Shown: positions 17,160 to 26,437 of the stretch, in pieces | How positions within the stretch are numbered: position 1 is the stretch's first letter | Layout: each line of letters opens with the position of its first letter | Origin: Actinoallomurus purpureus | GTDB lineage: Bacteria > Actinomycetota > Actinomycetes > Streptosporangiales > Streptosporangiaceae | Reading direction: 5' to 3' | DNA length: 64,000 nucleotides | Assembly: GCF_024055795.1 (NCBI RefSeq) | Contig: NZ_JAMXMY010000010.1 | Location: forward strand, 124,001-188,000 | Program-made: the position numbers and the translations under genes | The notes under the pieces: model-generated | Databases searched by the model: none | The model's input: the letters and a program-made list of their open reading frames with translations, nothing else | What the model was told of the DNA's origin: nothing

Positions 17160-17606
17160 TCAGCCGGCGAGAACCTCGAGAGAGATCTTCGCGCTCACCT
17201 CAGGGTGCAGGCGCACCGCGACCTCGTGAGAGCCGACCGTCTTGATCGGGTTCTTCACCTCGATGCGGCGCTTGTCCAGCACCGGGCCACCGGACGCCTT
17301 CACGGCACCGGCGATGTCGGACGGGGTGATGGCACCGAACAGCCGGCCGCTGTCACCGGCGCGCGTCCGCAGCCGGACCTTGAGCTTCTCCAGGTCGCCG
17401 CGGATGGCCTCCGCCTGGTCGACACTGGCGATCTCACGGGCCGCGCGGGCCTTGCGGATCGAGTCGATCTGCTTCTCCGCACCGCGGGTCCACAGGATCG
17501 CGAAGCCGCGCGGGATCAGGTAGTTACGGCCGTAACCGTCCTTGACCTCGACGACCTCGCCGGGAGCGCCGAGGCCGGAGACCTGCTGAGTCAGGATGAG
17601 CTTCAT
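17160..17606 (-). CDS. rplI: 50S ribosomal protein bL9
   Basis: 148 residues, full length. The N-terminal rRNA-binding domain [36 protein letters not shown] is canonical, followed by the long connecting helix and C-terminal domain ending KISLEVLAG. Last gene of the rpsF-ssb-rpsR-rplI operon; AAGGAG lies before the ATG. Confidence 0.98.
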   Translation of the reverse strand: MKLILTQQVSGLGAPGEVVEVKDGYGRNYLIPRGFAILWTRGAEKQIDSIRKARAAREIASVDQAEAIRGDLEKLKVRLRTRAGDSGRLFGAITPSDIAGAVKASGGPVLDKRRIEVKNPIKTVGSHEVAVRLHPEVSAKISLEVLAG

Positions 17607-17623
17607 GAAGAGTGACTCCTTTC

Positions 17624-17860
17624 TCAGCGAGCCGTGCTGGTGTACGGCAGCAGCGCCATCTCGCGGGCGTTCTTGATCGCGGTGGCGACGTCACGCTGGT
17701 GCTGGGTGCAGTTGCCCGTCACCCGGCGAGCGCGGATCTTGCCGCGGTCGGAGATGAACTTGCGCAGCAGCGCCGTGTCCTTGTAGTCGACGTAGGAGAG
17801 CTTCTCCTGGCAGAACAGGCAAACCTTCTTCTTCGGCTTGCGTGGTGGTGGTTTCGCCAT
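17624..17860 (-). CDS. rpsR: 30S ribosomal protein bS18 (zinc-binding C+ form)
   Basis: 78 residues with the conserved core [25 protein letters not shown]. Cys14, Cys17 and Cys51 with His54 form the CxxC...CxxH zinc ribbon of the C+ paralogue; many actinobacteria also keep a zinc-independent copy elsewhere, often under Zur. Cotranscribed between ssb and rplI. Confidence 0.97.
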   Translation of the reverse strand: MAKPPPRKPKKKVCLFCQEKLSYVDYKDTALLRKFISDRGKIRARRVTGNCTQHQRDVATAIKNAREMALLPYTSTAR

Positions 17861-17935
17861 CGTGGTGCCCCTTAAGAAGAGAGCCCCGCTTACGCGGGAA
17901 TGGTCGGTCGGATGATGAGTGATGCCCGTGAAGAC

Positions 17936-18523
17936 TTAGAACGGCGGGTCGTCGGAGAATCCACCACCGCCGCCGCCCCCGGTCGCCCAGGGGTCGTCGG
18001 CAGGTGCGTTGCCACCTCCGCCGAAGCCGCCTCCGCCCTGACCGCCCTGACCGCCCTGACTGCCGCCGAAGCCGCCGCCCTGACCGCCGCCGCCCTGACC
18101 CCCGCCGCCGAAGCCGCCGCCACCGCCCCCGCCGAAGCCGCCTCCGCCACCCTGCCGCTGGCTCTTGTTGACCTTGGCGGTGGCGTTCTTCAGGGACGGG
18201 CCGACATCGTCGGCCTCTATCTCGAAGACGGTGCGCTTCTCACCCTCGCGGGTCTCGTACGACCGCTGCTTCAGACGGCCCTGAACCATGACCCGCATGC
18301 CGCGCTGGAGGCTCTCGGCGACGTTCTCGGCCGCCTGCCGCCAGACGTTGCAGGTCATGAACAGGCTCTCGCCGTCCTTCCACTCACCGGACTGCTGGTC
18401 GCGGAAGCGAGGGGTGGAGGCCACGCGGAAGGTCGCCACCGCTTGCCCGTTGGGGGTGAAGCGGAGTTCGGGGTCGGCGACCAGGTTGCCGACGATCGTG
18501 ATCTGGGTGTCGCCTGCTGCCAT
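17936..18523 (-). CDS. ssb: Single-stranded DNA-binding protein
   Basis: 195 residues. The OB-fold spans residues 1-110 ([32 protein letters not shown]), then a Gly/Gln-rich linker of about 60 residues, and the acidic tip FSDDPPF (DDPPF) that recruits partners such as PriA or RecO. Coats ssDNA at replication forks. In the rpsF operon, 65 bases from rpsF. Confidence 0.98.
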   Translation of the reverse strand: MAAGDTQITIVGNLVADPELRFTPNGQAVATFRVASTPRFRDQQSGEWKDGESLFMTCNVWRQAAENVAESLQRGMRVMVQGRLKQRSYETREGEKRTVFEIEADDVGPSLKNATAKVNKSQRQGGGGGFGGGGGGGFGGGGQGGGGQGGGFGGSQGGQGGQGGGGFGGGGNAPADDPWATGGGGGGGFSDDPPF

Positions 18524-18588
18524 GCGGCTCTCCGGTTACGGATCGTTTCGTGTCGTGGGCTGACAGGTCCTGGGCTAGCAGGAGACGG

Positions 18589-18879
18589 TCAGTGGGCCTC
18601 GGGGCGGATGACCTTGGTGCGCAGGATCGTCTCCTGCAGGTTCAGCTGCCGGTCAAGCTCTTTGACCGTGGCGGGCGTGGCCGTCAGGTCGACGATCGCG
18701 TAGATGCCTTCGGACTTCTTGGCGATGTCGTACGACAGGCGCCGGCGGCCCCAGACGTCGACCTTCTCCACGCTGCCACCATCGTCCTTCACCACGGTGA
18801 GGAACTGGTCGAGCGACGGCTGGACCGTGCGCTCCTCGGTGTTCGGGTCGAGGATGACCATCACTTCGTAACGACGCAT
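18589..18879 (-). CDS. rpsF: 30S ribosomal protein bS6
   Basis: 96 residues starting [17 protein letters not shown], the canonical opening. The ATG at 18879 is preceded by AGGAGGT about ten bases upstream; the frame extends further but not as S6. First gene of the rpsF-ssb-rpsR-rplI operon. The promoter should lie within 18880-19022. Confidence 0.98.
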   Translation of the reverse strand: MRRYEVMVILDPNTEERTVQPSLDQFLTVVKDDGGSVEKVDVWGRRRLSYDIAKKSEGIYAIVDLTATPATVKELDRQLNLQETILRTKVIRPEAH

Positions 18880-19022
18880 GCGGGTCCCAACCTCCTTTGG
18901 ACTGGTGCGGTCACGGTCTCTCCGTGACAGGAGGGCTCTTGCGTCGCCCCGCGTATCGGAACGCGAGACCGACACAGGCTACCAACAACCGGCAGCTCAA
19001 TCGGCACGCTTGCGGTGACCGG

Positions 19023-19166
19023 CTAACGGCCCCGGCGCCGGTCGAGCTCGGACATGATGTCGGCCATCCGCGACCGCATGCGAGCCGTCTGGGTCGTCAG
19101 CATGGACAGCTCCTCGACCAACTCGGCGTCGTCGATGCCGGCCAGGTCACGAGTGATCATCGTCAT
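19023..19166 (-). CDS. Small helical protein of 47 residues upstream of rpsF
   Basis: Minus-strand frame beginning MTMITRDLAGIDDAELVEE, continuing LSMLTTQTARMRSRMADIM and closing SELDRRRGR. It has a clear GGAGG ribosome site five to six bases from the ATG at 19166. It looks like one or two amphipathic helices with heptad-like spacing of Leu/Met, so a coiled-coil or partner-binding role is plausible. No family is recognised. It lies about 140 bases ahead of the rpsF operon and may share its transcript. Confidence 0.72.
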   Translation of the reverse strand: MTMITRDLAGIDDAELVEELSMLTTQTARMRSRMADIMSELDRRRGR

Positions 19167-19315
19167 GGCATCCTCCGTTCGAAACCACGTTCGACACTAT
19201 CGCGCGGGACCGACAGAACGCTCGCCGCCCCGACGACCCCGACCAGGGGCTTGACCAGCACCGCGACGAGGAACACCCTGGGAGAAACCGTCCCTCGGAG
19301 GAGGTGGCAGACCGA

Positions 19316-19603
19316 ATGTCACCAGCAGCGATTCCACGACGCCTCACCGCTCGCCAGGCACATCCTTTGGAGAACTCCCTCGCGATCGCCACCGTGGTCG
19401 CCGGCTTCGTCGCCTTCGTTCTCGGCGCCGTCCACGACACGCACTTCATCGCCGTGTGCGTGGGGATCGCGGCGTTCTTCTTCGGCCTCTACTCCCAGAT
19501 GGTCTCCGCGACCACCCCCGAGCGCTGGCTGAACGTCCTGGGGATCGGCATGGCGTTCGTCGGCGTCGGCCTCGGCCTGTCCCATGGCGGCTTCGCGATC
19601 TGA
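19316..19603 (+). CDS. Small membrane protein (about three transmembrane helices)
   Basis: 95 residues; hydrophobic segments at about 20-40 ([16 protein letters not shown]), 43-62 ([19 protein letters not shown]) and 72-90 ([17 protein letters not shown]). The ATG at 19316 follows GGAGGAGGTGG; a GTG at 19304 lies inside that site and is rejected. No function can be assigned. Confidence 0.7.
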   Translation: MSPAAIPRRLTARQAHPLENSLAIATVVAGFVAFVLGAVHDTHFIAVCVGIAAFFFGLYSQMVSATTPERWLNVLGIGMAFVGVGLGLSHGGFAI

Positions 19604-19701
19604 CCCCGGCCGCCGGTCCTCTTCACCGGACCGGCTGTTCCGCGTCACCGGATCCTCGCCGGTCGCCGTCCTCGTCCGACCGCACGCGTAGGCTCGTCGT
19701 C

Positions 19702-20460
19702 ATGCTGCGAATCGGAGCCCACGTCGACCAGACCGACCCGCTCGCCGCCGCGGCCGCGAAGAAGGCCGAGGCGGTCCAGTTCTTCCTCGGAGATCCCCAG
19801 GGTTGGAAGGCCCCCGTCCTGCCCGAGGGCCACGAGGCGATCCGCGACTCCGACGTCGACGTGTACGTCCACGCGCCGTACGTCGTCAACGTCGCGTCGC
19901 CCAACAACCGCATCCGGATCCCGAGCCGCAAGATCCTCACGCAGCAACTCGAGGGTGCGGCGAAGATCGGCGCCAAGGGTCTGATCGTGCACGGCGGCCA
20001 CGTGCTGAAGAACGACGATCCGCAGTCCGGCTTCGACAACTGGCGGAAGGTCTTCGAGCGGATGGAGGACCGCCCGGTCCCCGTTCTCATCGAGAACACC
20101 GCGGGCGGCGACAACGCCATGGCCCGCAAGCTCGACCGGATCGCCCGGTTGTGGGAGGCCCTCGACGGTTTCGACGTCGGGTTCTGCCTGGACACCTGCC
20201 ACGCCCACGCGGCGGGTGAGGATCTCGTCGACGTCGTGGAGCGCGTCAAGGCCATCACCGGCCGGATCGACCTGGTGCACTGCAACGACAGCCGTGACGC
20301 CTTCGGCTCCGGCGCCGACCGGCACGCCAACATCGGCGATGGGCAGATCGACCCGGAGCTGATCCTCGCCGTCATACGCGCGGCCGGAGCGCCGGTGATC
20401 GTGGAGACGCCCGGCGACGGGCAGGCCGCCGACATCGCCTGGCTCCGCGAGCACCTCTGA
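19702..20460 (+). CDS. nfo: Endonuclease IV family AP endonuclease
   Basis: 252 residues with the TIM-barrel metal ligands of AP endonuclease 2: [48 protein letters not shown] and VIVETPG. It nicks DNA 5' to abasic sites in base-excision repair with three metal ions. The ATG at 19702 follows TAGGCT by seven bases with no ribosome site, consistent with leaderless translation. Monocistronic. Confidence 0.92.
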   Translation: MLRIGAHVDQTDPLAAAAAKKAEAVQFFLGDPQGWKAPVLPEGHEAIRDSDVDVYVHAPYVVNVASPNNRIRIPSRKILTQQLEGAAKIGAKGLIVHGGHVLKNDDPQSGFDNWRKVFERMEDRPVPVLIENTAGGDNAMARKLDRIARLWEALDGFDVGFCLDTCHAHAAGEDLVDVVERVKAITGRIDLVHCNDSRDAFGSGADRHANIGDGQIDPELILAVIRAAGAPVIVETPGDGQAADIAWLREHL

Positions 20461-20501
20461 CCTCGCCGCCGTCCGTGCACCGGTGAGGGCCAGGCGGCCG
20501 G

Positions 20502-20884
20502 TCAGGCGGATCCGGGTTCCCCATCCACCGCGGCGTGGGCGTCCAGGCCGGTGCCTCGGGTGAACGCCGCCCGGAACGCCTCGTCGCCCAGAGTGACTCG
20601 GGCCGCCGTGGCGATCCGGTCGACGTCGCCGCGCTCGCCGGGCGGCAGTGGAGCCCCGATGGAGCGGCGCAGCGCCGAGGCCGCCCCGAGCAGGGTCGCG
20701 GCGCGTCCGGCCCGGCCCGCGCACGCCTCGGCCCCGGCGAGTCCCTCGACGGCGAGGGCGACCGCACGGGGGTCGCCGATGGCGCGTGCCGCGACGTATC
20801 CCGCGCGGTGCAGTCGCACGGCCTCGGCATCATCGCCGCGCTGCTCGGCGATGAACCCGACGCCACCACCGGCGACCTCGGCTG
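20502..20884 (-). pseudogene. 3' remnant of an AfsR/LuxR-type ATPase regulator
   Basis: About 125 codons (SAAEVAGGGVGFIAEQRGDDAEA through LLGAASALRRSIGAPLPPGERGDVDRI) match the extreme C-terminal TPR-like tail seen in large SARP/LuxR ATPase regulators. The BTAD, NB-ARC and most TPR parts are absent; an in-frame TAG lies about 80 bases further upstream. An ATG at 20819 could open a 105-codon frame, but no ribosome site supports it. A decayed fragment. Confidence 0.6.
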
Positions 20885-20981
20885 CTGACCAGGGCGTCTC
20901 GCGCCGGAAGACGCCTCCCGGCGCGAGCCCCCCTCCGTCGAGACCGCAGCATGAATCACCGTCTTGAAGCCCGCCGGCCCC

Positions 20982-21188
20982 CTATCGCCGATGAGCGCTC
21001 GTCTGTTCCCGGCGGGCCATCAACCGGTCGTACAGTTCGGTCGGACTCATGGCGACCATGACGCGATCCCTGCCCTGGATGGCGATCCACCGCCGGCCGT
21101 CCCAAAGAAAACCGACGTGAGGGAATGTGCGGCGGAGGTGATACAGCCACACTGACGGATCGATCGCCTCATCGGACCAGGCGATCAA
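20982..21188 (-). CDS. Small hypothetical protein (68 residues)
   Basis: TTG start whose bases overlap the TGA of the preceding 97-residue gene, so it is translationally coupled to it. Sequence IDPSVWLYHLRRTFPHVGFLW then DGRRWIAIQGRDRVMVAMSP looks globular with no membrane helix or known motif. Third gene of an apparent XRE-regulator operon. Confidence 0.6.
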   Translation of the reverse strand: MIAWSDEAIDPSVWLYHLRRTFPHVGFLWDGRRWIAIQGRDRVMVAMSPTELYDRLMARREQTSAHRR

Positions 21189-21478
21189 CGGTGGTCACCC
21201 CACACGACCCGCCGTACGGCCGCGGCTGCGGCGTCGAGGTCGTCGGCGCGGCAGATCGGCTCGCCCCACGACCAGTGCAGCCACCAGTCGCCATCGTCCC
21301 GCAGGCTGCACGCGATCTCCTCCGACATCGCGTGGGCGTACGGATTGATCACCACCAGCACCGGCGGCCTCGCCGGATCGATCTGTACGACGCGCCCCAC
21401 CAATCCGGTCTCTTCGGCGCACTTCTTTACATTCTGCAGATGACGGATCATCGTTCCGGCAGGCGTCTCCTCGCCCAT
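21185..21478 (-). CDS. Hypothetical protein (97 residues), partner of the XRE regulator
   Basis: Contains VVQIDPARPPVLVVINPYAH and a Trp-rich stretch DWWLHWSWGEPI, followed by DDLDAAAAAVRRVV. No recognised domain. Lies 152 bases downstream of the XRE/TPR regulator in the same orientation and overlaps the 68-residue gene. The trio likely acts together, but the role is unknown. Confidence 0.68.
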   Translation of the reverse strand: MGEETPAGTMIRHLQNVKKCAEETGLVGRVVQIDPARPPVLVVINPYAHAMSEEIACSLRDDGDWWLHWSWGEPICRADDLDAAAAAVRRVVWGDHR

Positions 21479-21630
21479 GACCCATCCACCTTCCGTTGCC
21501 GAGTTCCGACCCGTTCACACATGGCGATCGACGGATCGCGCTGCGTAGCAATGGAAACGGTAGGCAGACACCGGAAGCCCAGGAGGGACAGCCCGTCCCC
21601 ATTCGCCTCGACAGGCCGGGAGGATTCCGG

Positions 21631-22857
21631 CTAACCGGCCGGGAGAACCCCGATTCGCTCCGCCAGCCTCACGGCGTCGGCCTTAAGACCGCCCCGCGAA
21701 GTACGCACCAATTCGACGGCGACTCCGCGCGTCAACGGGGAGAACGGCACTTCCTCCGGCGACTCGACATACGCCAGCTCCAGATAGCGCCGAGCGTCCT
21801 CAAGTTCGCGCCGCTGCATGTGGCCCGCAGCGATCTCTCCGTAGAGACGTCCTCGGCGTTCACGTGACGGAACCTCGCCCGGGACGATCCGTTCCGCCCT
21901 GGCGACCGCCTCACCGAAACGGCGCAGTTCGGCCGCGAGGCTCACACCGTGGATGTCCACGTTGGAAGACCCGAATATCGTCTGCGGATGAAAATAACCA
22001 TTGGGAAGATTTCTGGCGACCTCGTCGGCAACATCCCAAAGCTGCCAGGCCTCGCCGTCCCGTCCCTGATAGGCGGCGCTGATCGCCATATGCAGACAGA
22101 GACTGCCGTAAAGACCGGCGGCGTCGTTGTCGCCTTCCATGTGCCTCCGCAGTTCGGTCGCGGCCTCGCGTACGGTGCGCAGAGCCGCGTCGGCATCCAC
22201 GGACCGCAGCACGTGGCCATGCGTCCATGCGCCGAACGCCAGACTGACCGGGTCGTCGGCCGCCTGCGCCGCCCGGGCCGCCCGGTCGGCGATCACCCGG
22301 CCGATCTCAGGCTCGACCAGGTCCACCGCCAAGTGCTGCGCCAGGCCATAGGCGCTGGCAAGAGCGGCATTGGCCGCACGCCGCATGGCTCCTTCCAGAA
22401 CGATCGCCGACCGCTCGAGTTCGCCGATCAGAGCGGGCAGCACACTCGCGACCACCGAATGGTTGTCGGCCAGGGAATGCCAGTCCTGCCAGGCTCGCCG
22501 TACTCGAGAAGACAGCTCTTGCACATCCGGTGCGGCGGTGTCGGTCCGGGCCAGACGGAATCTCGTCTCACCGACGATCGTCCGGACTGCTGTCGCAGCC
22601 GGGTGCGCCGGCCCCTCCCACGCACTGACGGGCATCGGCATGGCGCCGTTGATGAGCTCGGACAGATCATCGACTTTCAGGACCCGCGCCAGCCGGACGA
22701 GCGCCGGGATCGACACTCCTCGTTGCCCCGCCTCGATTCGCTTGAGCCAGTCCGAGGAGTAACCGACGAGATTCGCCACAACGGCACGTGTCATGCCACG
22801 TTTCTCACGGAAGTGACGAATGCGCTCACCCGTCGAAAAGTCGGCACGTAGCTCCAT
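21631..22857 (-). CDS. XRE family transcriptional regulator with TPR-like C-terminus
   Basis: 408 residues. Helix-turn-helix at about residues 8-65 (GERIRHFREKRGMTRAVVANLVGYSSDWLKRIEAGQRG), then a long helical region with TPR-like repeats (ARRYLELAYVESPEEV near the end). The architecture resembles peptide- or metabolite-sensing XRE/TPR regulators common in actinomycetes. The ATG at 22857 has GGAGGG just upstream; a longer frame to 23025 lacks a site and crosses a hairpin. Two small genes follow. Confidence 0.88.
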   Translation of the reverse strand: MELRADFSTGERIRHFREKRGMTRAVVANLVGYSSDWLKRIEAGQRGVSIPALVRLARVLKVDDLSELINGAMPMPVSAWEGPAHPAATAVRTIVGETRFRLARTDTAAPDVQELSSRVRRAWQDWHSLADNHSVVASVLPALIGELERSAIVLEGAMRRAANAALASAYGLAQHLAVDLVEPEIGRVIADRAARAAQAADDPVSLAFGAWTHGHVLRSVDADAALRTVREAATELRRHMEGDNDAAGLYGSLCLHMAISAAYQGRDGEAWQLWDVADEVARNLPNGYFHPQTIFGSSNVDIHGVSLAAELRRFGEAVARAERIVPGEVPSRERRGRLYGEIAAGHMQRRELEDARRYLELAYVESPEEVPFSPLTRGVAVELVRTSRGGLKADAVRLAERIGVLPAG

Positions 22858-22917
22858 GAGCCCTCCGGAGGAGAGGGAATCCCAGTCCCAGATTATCCGG
22901 GCCATACGGTTGATCAT

Positions 22918-22953
22918 CGAGGGTTTTCGCTTCCATCGGTGCGAAAACCCTCG
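22918..22953. promoter_or_regulatory. Perfect 13-bp inverted repeat upstream of the XRE gene
   Basis: CGAGGGTTTTCGC and its exact complement GCGAAAACCCTCG flank a 10-base loop, 61-96 bases before the XRE start. The minus strand also shows GGATAAT between it and the gene, a possible -10. It could be an operator or a hairpin in a leader. No gene is seen between 22858 and 23272. Confidence 0.6.
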
Positions 22954-23173
22954 CCGATCATGGCCTCCTGGACGCCTGCGGCCGCTTGAAGAGCGTCCCG
23001 GTTCGGCCCGGGACCCGGTCCGCACTGGACGCCATCGGAACCGGTCCCGGCCCTCCCTCCAGCGAGGGGGGAGGGGGACACCTCGCGCGGGGGACGTGGT
23101 GCGGGTAGGGCGAAGGCCATGATCGTGGCGTCGGCGTCACGCCTCGGCTGAGGCGATCGGCGGGCGAGACTTT

Positions 23174-23257
23174 TCCACAGCCTGTGGATGACTTGCCGCC
23201 GTGGTGGACCGCCCGATACGCCGCGCACACGTCGCCCGCATCTCCACAGCCTGTGGA
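23174..23257. repeat. Two copies of the palindrome TCCACAGCCTGTGGA
   Basis: Identical 15-bp palindromes at 23174-23188 and 23243-23257, 69 bases apart. The first is preceded by TTT (TTTTCCACA) and followed by TGA; the second is followed by AAA. Each half is DnaA-box-like (TTTTCCACA versus TTATCCACA), so each copy looks like two boxes head to head. Located in the gene-free gap between barstar and the XRE gene. Confidence 0.75.
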
Positions 23258-23272
23258 AAACGGGGAGACGGC

Positions 23273-23722
23273 TCAGTCGTCCGGAAGTCCTACCGGGGTG
23301 TCCTCGCGGTCCTCCTCGGTGACCAGCAGGAGCACGGCCATCGGGGTCGGGGTGTTCCGCCAGGACTCGACGGCGGTGCCGAAGACGTCCAGCAGCGTCC
23401 GGTGGGCCTCGGGGTCGGCGTCGGCCAGCTCACGCCAGCGGTCGTACACCACCAGGTAACCGGAGTTCGCCGGTACCCAGGACAGGTCGGTCAGGCTGTC
23501 CTGGAGGGCGTCCCAGTTGCGGCCGAAGTAGGACGGCAGGAGGAACTCCTCGACACAGCGGTCGAGGAGCGCCTGCTTGTCGTGGACACCGTGGCCGTTG
23601 AGCCAGAAGGCCCGCCATCCGGCGCGTTCGGCCTCGGTGACACCACGCGCGGCCTCCTTCCGGTCGACGGGCCAGGTGTACACGCCCGGCTCCCGGTGTC
23701 CGGCCAGCAGCTCCGCGATCAT
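23273..23722 (-). CDS. Barstar family ribonuclease-inhibitor-like protein
   Basis: 149 residues; the core WLNGHGVHDKQALLDRCVEEF followed by LLPSYFGRNWDALQDSLTDL is the barstar signature. No barnase-type ribonuclease is seen next to it, so it may be an orphan immunity or regulatory protein. Same orientation as the glycosyltransferases upstream, 78 bases away. Confidence 0.85.
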   Translation of the reverse strand: MIAELLAGHREPGVYTWPVDRKEAARGVTEAERAGWRAFWLNGHGVHDKQALLDRCVEEFLLPSYFGRNWDALQDSLTDLSWVPANSGYLVVYDRWRELADADPEAHRTLLDVFGTAVESWRNTPTPMAVLLLVTEEDREDTPVGLPDD

Positions 23723-23800
23723 GAGTCACCCGCTCGAAGGTTCGACGGTCGTACCGGTCGCTGTTCTACCTTCGATGATCCTCCGTACACCCGTCCCGCG

Positions 23801-25003
23801 TCAGCCCGCCCATCCTCCGGAGTTGTAGATCACGACTTCGGCCGTCATCAGGGGCACGAAGACGGCGATCAACACGAGGTACGCGGGGCGCCGGCACCGG
23901 CCGGCCGCCAGCCACAGCGGCCACCACAGCAGCGTCGCCCGGCCGATCGACAGGTAGTACGCCGAGGTCAGCAGCGAGGCCAGCTGCAACCCGACGTACG
24001 CGCTCTCCGCCCACCGGCGCCGGGCCAGCAGCCAGCAGGTCAGCGCGACGCCCACGGCGGCCGCGATCAGTTCCACCCGGAAGGCCGTGGTGAACTGATC
24101 GTGCGTATCGAAGGCCGCCTGCCACGTCGTCCGCAGGGAGGTCCACGGCGACACCGTCGAGCGTCCCCAGCCGGCCTGCTGCGCGTGCTGCCACGCCGAC
24201 CAGTCGCCCGTACGCCGCCACTGGTAGACGGTGTAGCCCAGGGCCGGCAGGAACGGCACGGCCAGCCACGGGGCCGCCCGCCACCGCCGGTCCGCGGTGA
24301 CGAACTCCACGATCAGCGCGACGGCGAGGAAGAGTCCCGTCACCCGCACGCACGTCGCGCCCGCGGCGCACAGGGTCGCGGCCGCCCATCGCCGCTGCCG
24401 CGCCAGCAGCCAGGCCGGCAGGGCGAACGCCAGGAAGAGGCTCTCGGAGTAACCGGCGAACAGGAACACGGCATACGGGCTGAGCAGCAGCGCGAGCACC
24501 GCCCGCGGACCCACGAGACCGGTGCTCCCGGACGAGCCGGCGTGCGCCCCCAGCCTCGGGCGGCGGTCGGCGTGCGCACCGGCCGCCGCGGCCCCGTCCG
24601 TCTCCGCGAGGTTCTCGCCGAGCCGGGACAGCGCCACCATGGCCACCGCTCCGGCCACGAAACCGATCAGCAGTGCCGACAGCCGCCAGTCGGGGATGAG
24701 CGGATGGACGGCGCGCAGCATGAGCGGCAGGCCCGGAAAGAACGCCGGCAGCCCGGCGTCCGGTGGGTGAGCGGGGTTCCCGCCGTAGCCGTACTGGGCG
24801 ATCTCGATGAAATGGTCGACGTCCCACTGGGTCCATCGATCGAGAAAGGAGTCGTGCAGGTCACCGTGCGACCACAGCGCCGAGGCGAGGAGCGAGATCC
24901 CCAGCACGGCGATACGCGTACCGCCCCAGGCGCCCAGGGCGAGACGGTCGCCATGGCGGAGCCGGTCCGCGCCGATGCCGTACCGGCGTCTCGCCTGGTC
25001 CAT
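23801..25003 (-). CDS. Polytopic mannosyltransferase-like protein (PIG-V type)
   Basis: 400 residues with about nine to ten transmembrane helices. The WTQWDVDHFIEIAQYGYG motif after the first helix and FFPGLPLMLRAVHPL are typical of PIG-V-like polyprenyl-phosphomannose-dependent transferases. Likely glycosylates a lipid or cell-envelope glycan outside the membrane. Its ATG is three bases from the stop of the GT87 gene. Confidence 0.75.
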   Translation of the reverse strand: MDQARRRYGIGADRLRHGDRLALGAWGGTRIAVLGISLLASALWSHGDLHDSFLDRWTQWDVDHFIEIAQYGYGGNPAHPPDAGLPAFFPGLPLMLRAVHPLIPDWRLSALLIGFVAGAVAMVALSRLGENLAETDGAAAAGAHADRRPRLGAHAGSSGSTGLVGPRAVLALLLSPYAVFLFAGYSESLFLAFALPAWLLARQRRWAAATLCAAGATCVRVTGLFLAVALIVEFVTADRRWRAAPWLAVPFLPALGYTVYQWRRTGDWSAWQHAQQAGWGRSTVSPWTSLRTTWQAAFDTHDQFTTAFRVELIAAAVGVALTCWLLARRRWAESAYVGLQLASLLTSAYYLSIGRATLLWWPLWLAAGRCRRPAYLVLIAVFVPLMTAEVVIYNSGGWAG

Positions 25004-25006
25004 GGG

Positions 25007-26428
25007 TCAGGCGGGCCACGGAGCGGGACGGCGCACCAGCGCGACGCGGTCCTCGGCGCCGTCGAGGACGCCGCCCGCCGGATCGTCCACGCCGTCGGCT
25101 CGCACGACGTCGAGCCGGGGCACGAGGATGTCGACCACGACGAGGACGACCAGGAGCAGCACGGTCAGGAAGCGTGCCAGCAGGGCGATGTAGTAGACGT
25201 TGTCATCGATGCCCGCCGCCGGGGCGTGCCCGGAGAAGACGGCGGACAGGGTGGCGGACAGCCCCACGCCGGGATGCTGTTTCGCTCCGGCCAGGAGGTA
25301 CCACCAGATGCCGAAGAAGTAGACGACCTCCCCCGCCTGCCACAGCAGGAAGGCAGGGAGCTTAGGCCGGGCCAGCGCGACCAGCGGCACCAGCCACAGG
25401 ACGTACTGCGGCGACCAGACCTTGTTGGTCAGCAGGAACGCCGCCAGCGTCAGGAACAGCACCTGCGGCAGCCGGGGACGGCGCGGGGCGAACAGCACGA
25501 GCAGCGCGACGGCCAACGCGAGGACGACGAATCCGACCTCGCCCATCAGGTTCAGTGTCGGCACGTTGTCGACGGACGACATGCCCTTGCGCTCGGCCAG
25601 GAAGAAGACCGAGCCCCAGTCGACCGAGCGTTTCTGGTTGAACGTGTAGAACCGGCTCCAGCTGTCCCAGGCCGCCAGCATGATCGGCACATTGACGACC
25701 AGCCACGCGACGACCGTGCCCGCCAGCAACCGGCCGAACTCCCGCCACTTCCCCGCGCGCAGGCACAGCAGGAACAGCGGACCGAGGAAGATCAGGGGAT
25801 AGAACTTCGCCGCGACCGCGAGACCCAGCAATCCGCCCGCGAGACCGGGGCGACGGCGCGCCCAGGCCGCCAGCGCCAGCGCGGACAGGGCGACGGCGAG
25901 CAGGTCCCAGTTGATGTACGCGGTGAGGAGCAGCGCGGGCGACGCCGCGACCATCAGCCCGGCCCGGCGACTCTGCCGCCCGGCGACCAGCGCCGTCGCG
26001 AGCACGGTCACCGCCGCGCAGAGCACGAGGAGCACGGCGGTCAGGTTGAAGAACCACATGCCGCGTGAAACGACGTCGGCACCACCGAACCAGCGCGCCG
26101 GCGTCGCCGCGGCCTGCATGAGGCCGCCGGTGAGCACCGGGTACTCGACCGGCTCAGGGATCTTGTCGAGGTACGGGATCTTGCCGTCGGCCAGGCCGCG
26201 CCCGAAGTACAGCGGATAGATGTCGGTGTAGCAGGCGTTGCGGACCGTCGGGATGAAGTCGAAGCCCGCCCGCTTGCACGGGACCTTCTGCAGGTACCCC
26301 AGGACGGACACGACGGCGGTCGTGGACACGAGCAGCGGCAGCAGCTGCCGGAGGCCCGTACGGACACCGGCGGGGCCGGGGGAGCCCGCGGCTCCCCCGG
26401 CCCCGTCGATCAGTTGTGACTCCGGCAT
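25007..26428 (-). CDS. Polytopic glycosyltransferase (GT87 / DUF2029 family)
   Basis: 473 residues with about ten transmembrane segments; the extracytoplasmic loop carries FIPTVRNACYTDIYPLYFGRG and PEPVEYPVLTG, characteristic of GT87 polyprenyl-phosphomannose-dependent alpha-mannosyltransferases. Starts nine bases after the PBP stop, so it is cotranscribed with it. This PBP-GT87 pairing is common in actinobacteria and points to envelope glycan assembly. Confidence 0.85.
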   Translation of the reverse strand: MPESQLIDGAGGAAGSPGPAGVRTGLRQLLPLLVSTTAVVSVLGYLQKVPCKRAGFDFIPTVRNACYTDIYPLYFGRGLADGKIPYLDKIPEPVEYPVLTGGLMQAAATPARWFGGADVVSRGMWFFNLTAVLLVLCAAVTVLATALVAGRQSRRAGLMVAASPALLLTAYINWDLLAVALSALALAAWARRRPGLAGGLLGLAVAAKFYPLIFLGPLFLLCLRAGKWREFGRLLAGTVVAWLVVNVPIMLAAWDSWSRFYTFNQKRSVDWGSVFFLAERKGMSSVDNVPTLNLMGEVGFVVLALAVALLVLFAPRRPRLPQVLFLTLAAFLLTNKVWSPQYVLWLVPLVALARPKLPAFLLWQAGEVVYFFGIWWYLLAGAKQHPGVGLSATLSAVFSGHAPAAGIDDNVYYIALLARFLTVLLLVVLVVVDILVPRLDVVRADGVDDPAGGVLDGAEDRVALVRRPAPWPA

Positions 26429-26437
26429 GCCAGCAGG

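Noticed and set aside
21861-21872. TTCACGTGACGG as another parS
   Set aside because: Only the CACGTG core matches; the right arm lacks AAAC.
23201-26068. Plus-strand open frame of 955 codons
   Set aside because: Antisense to barstar and two glycosyltransferases whose families are clear; translation has no domain-like pattern.
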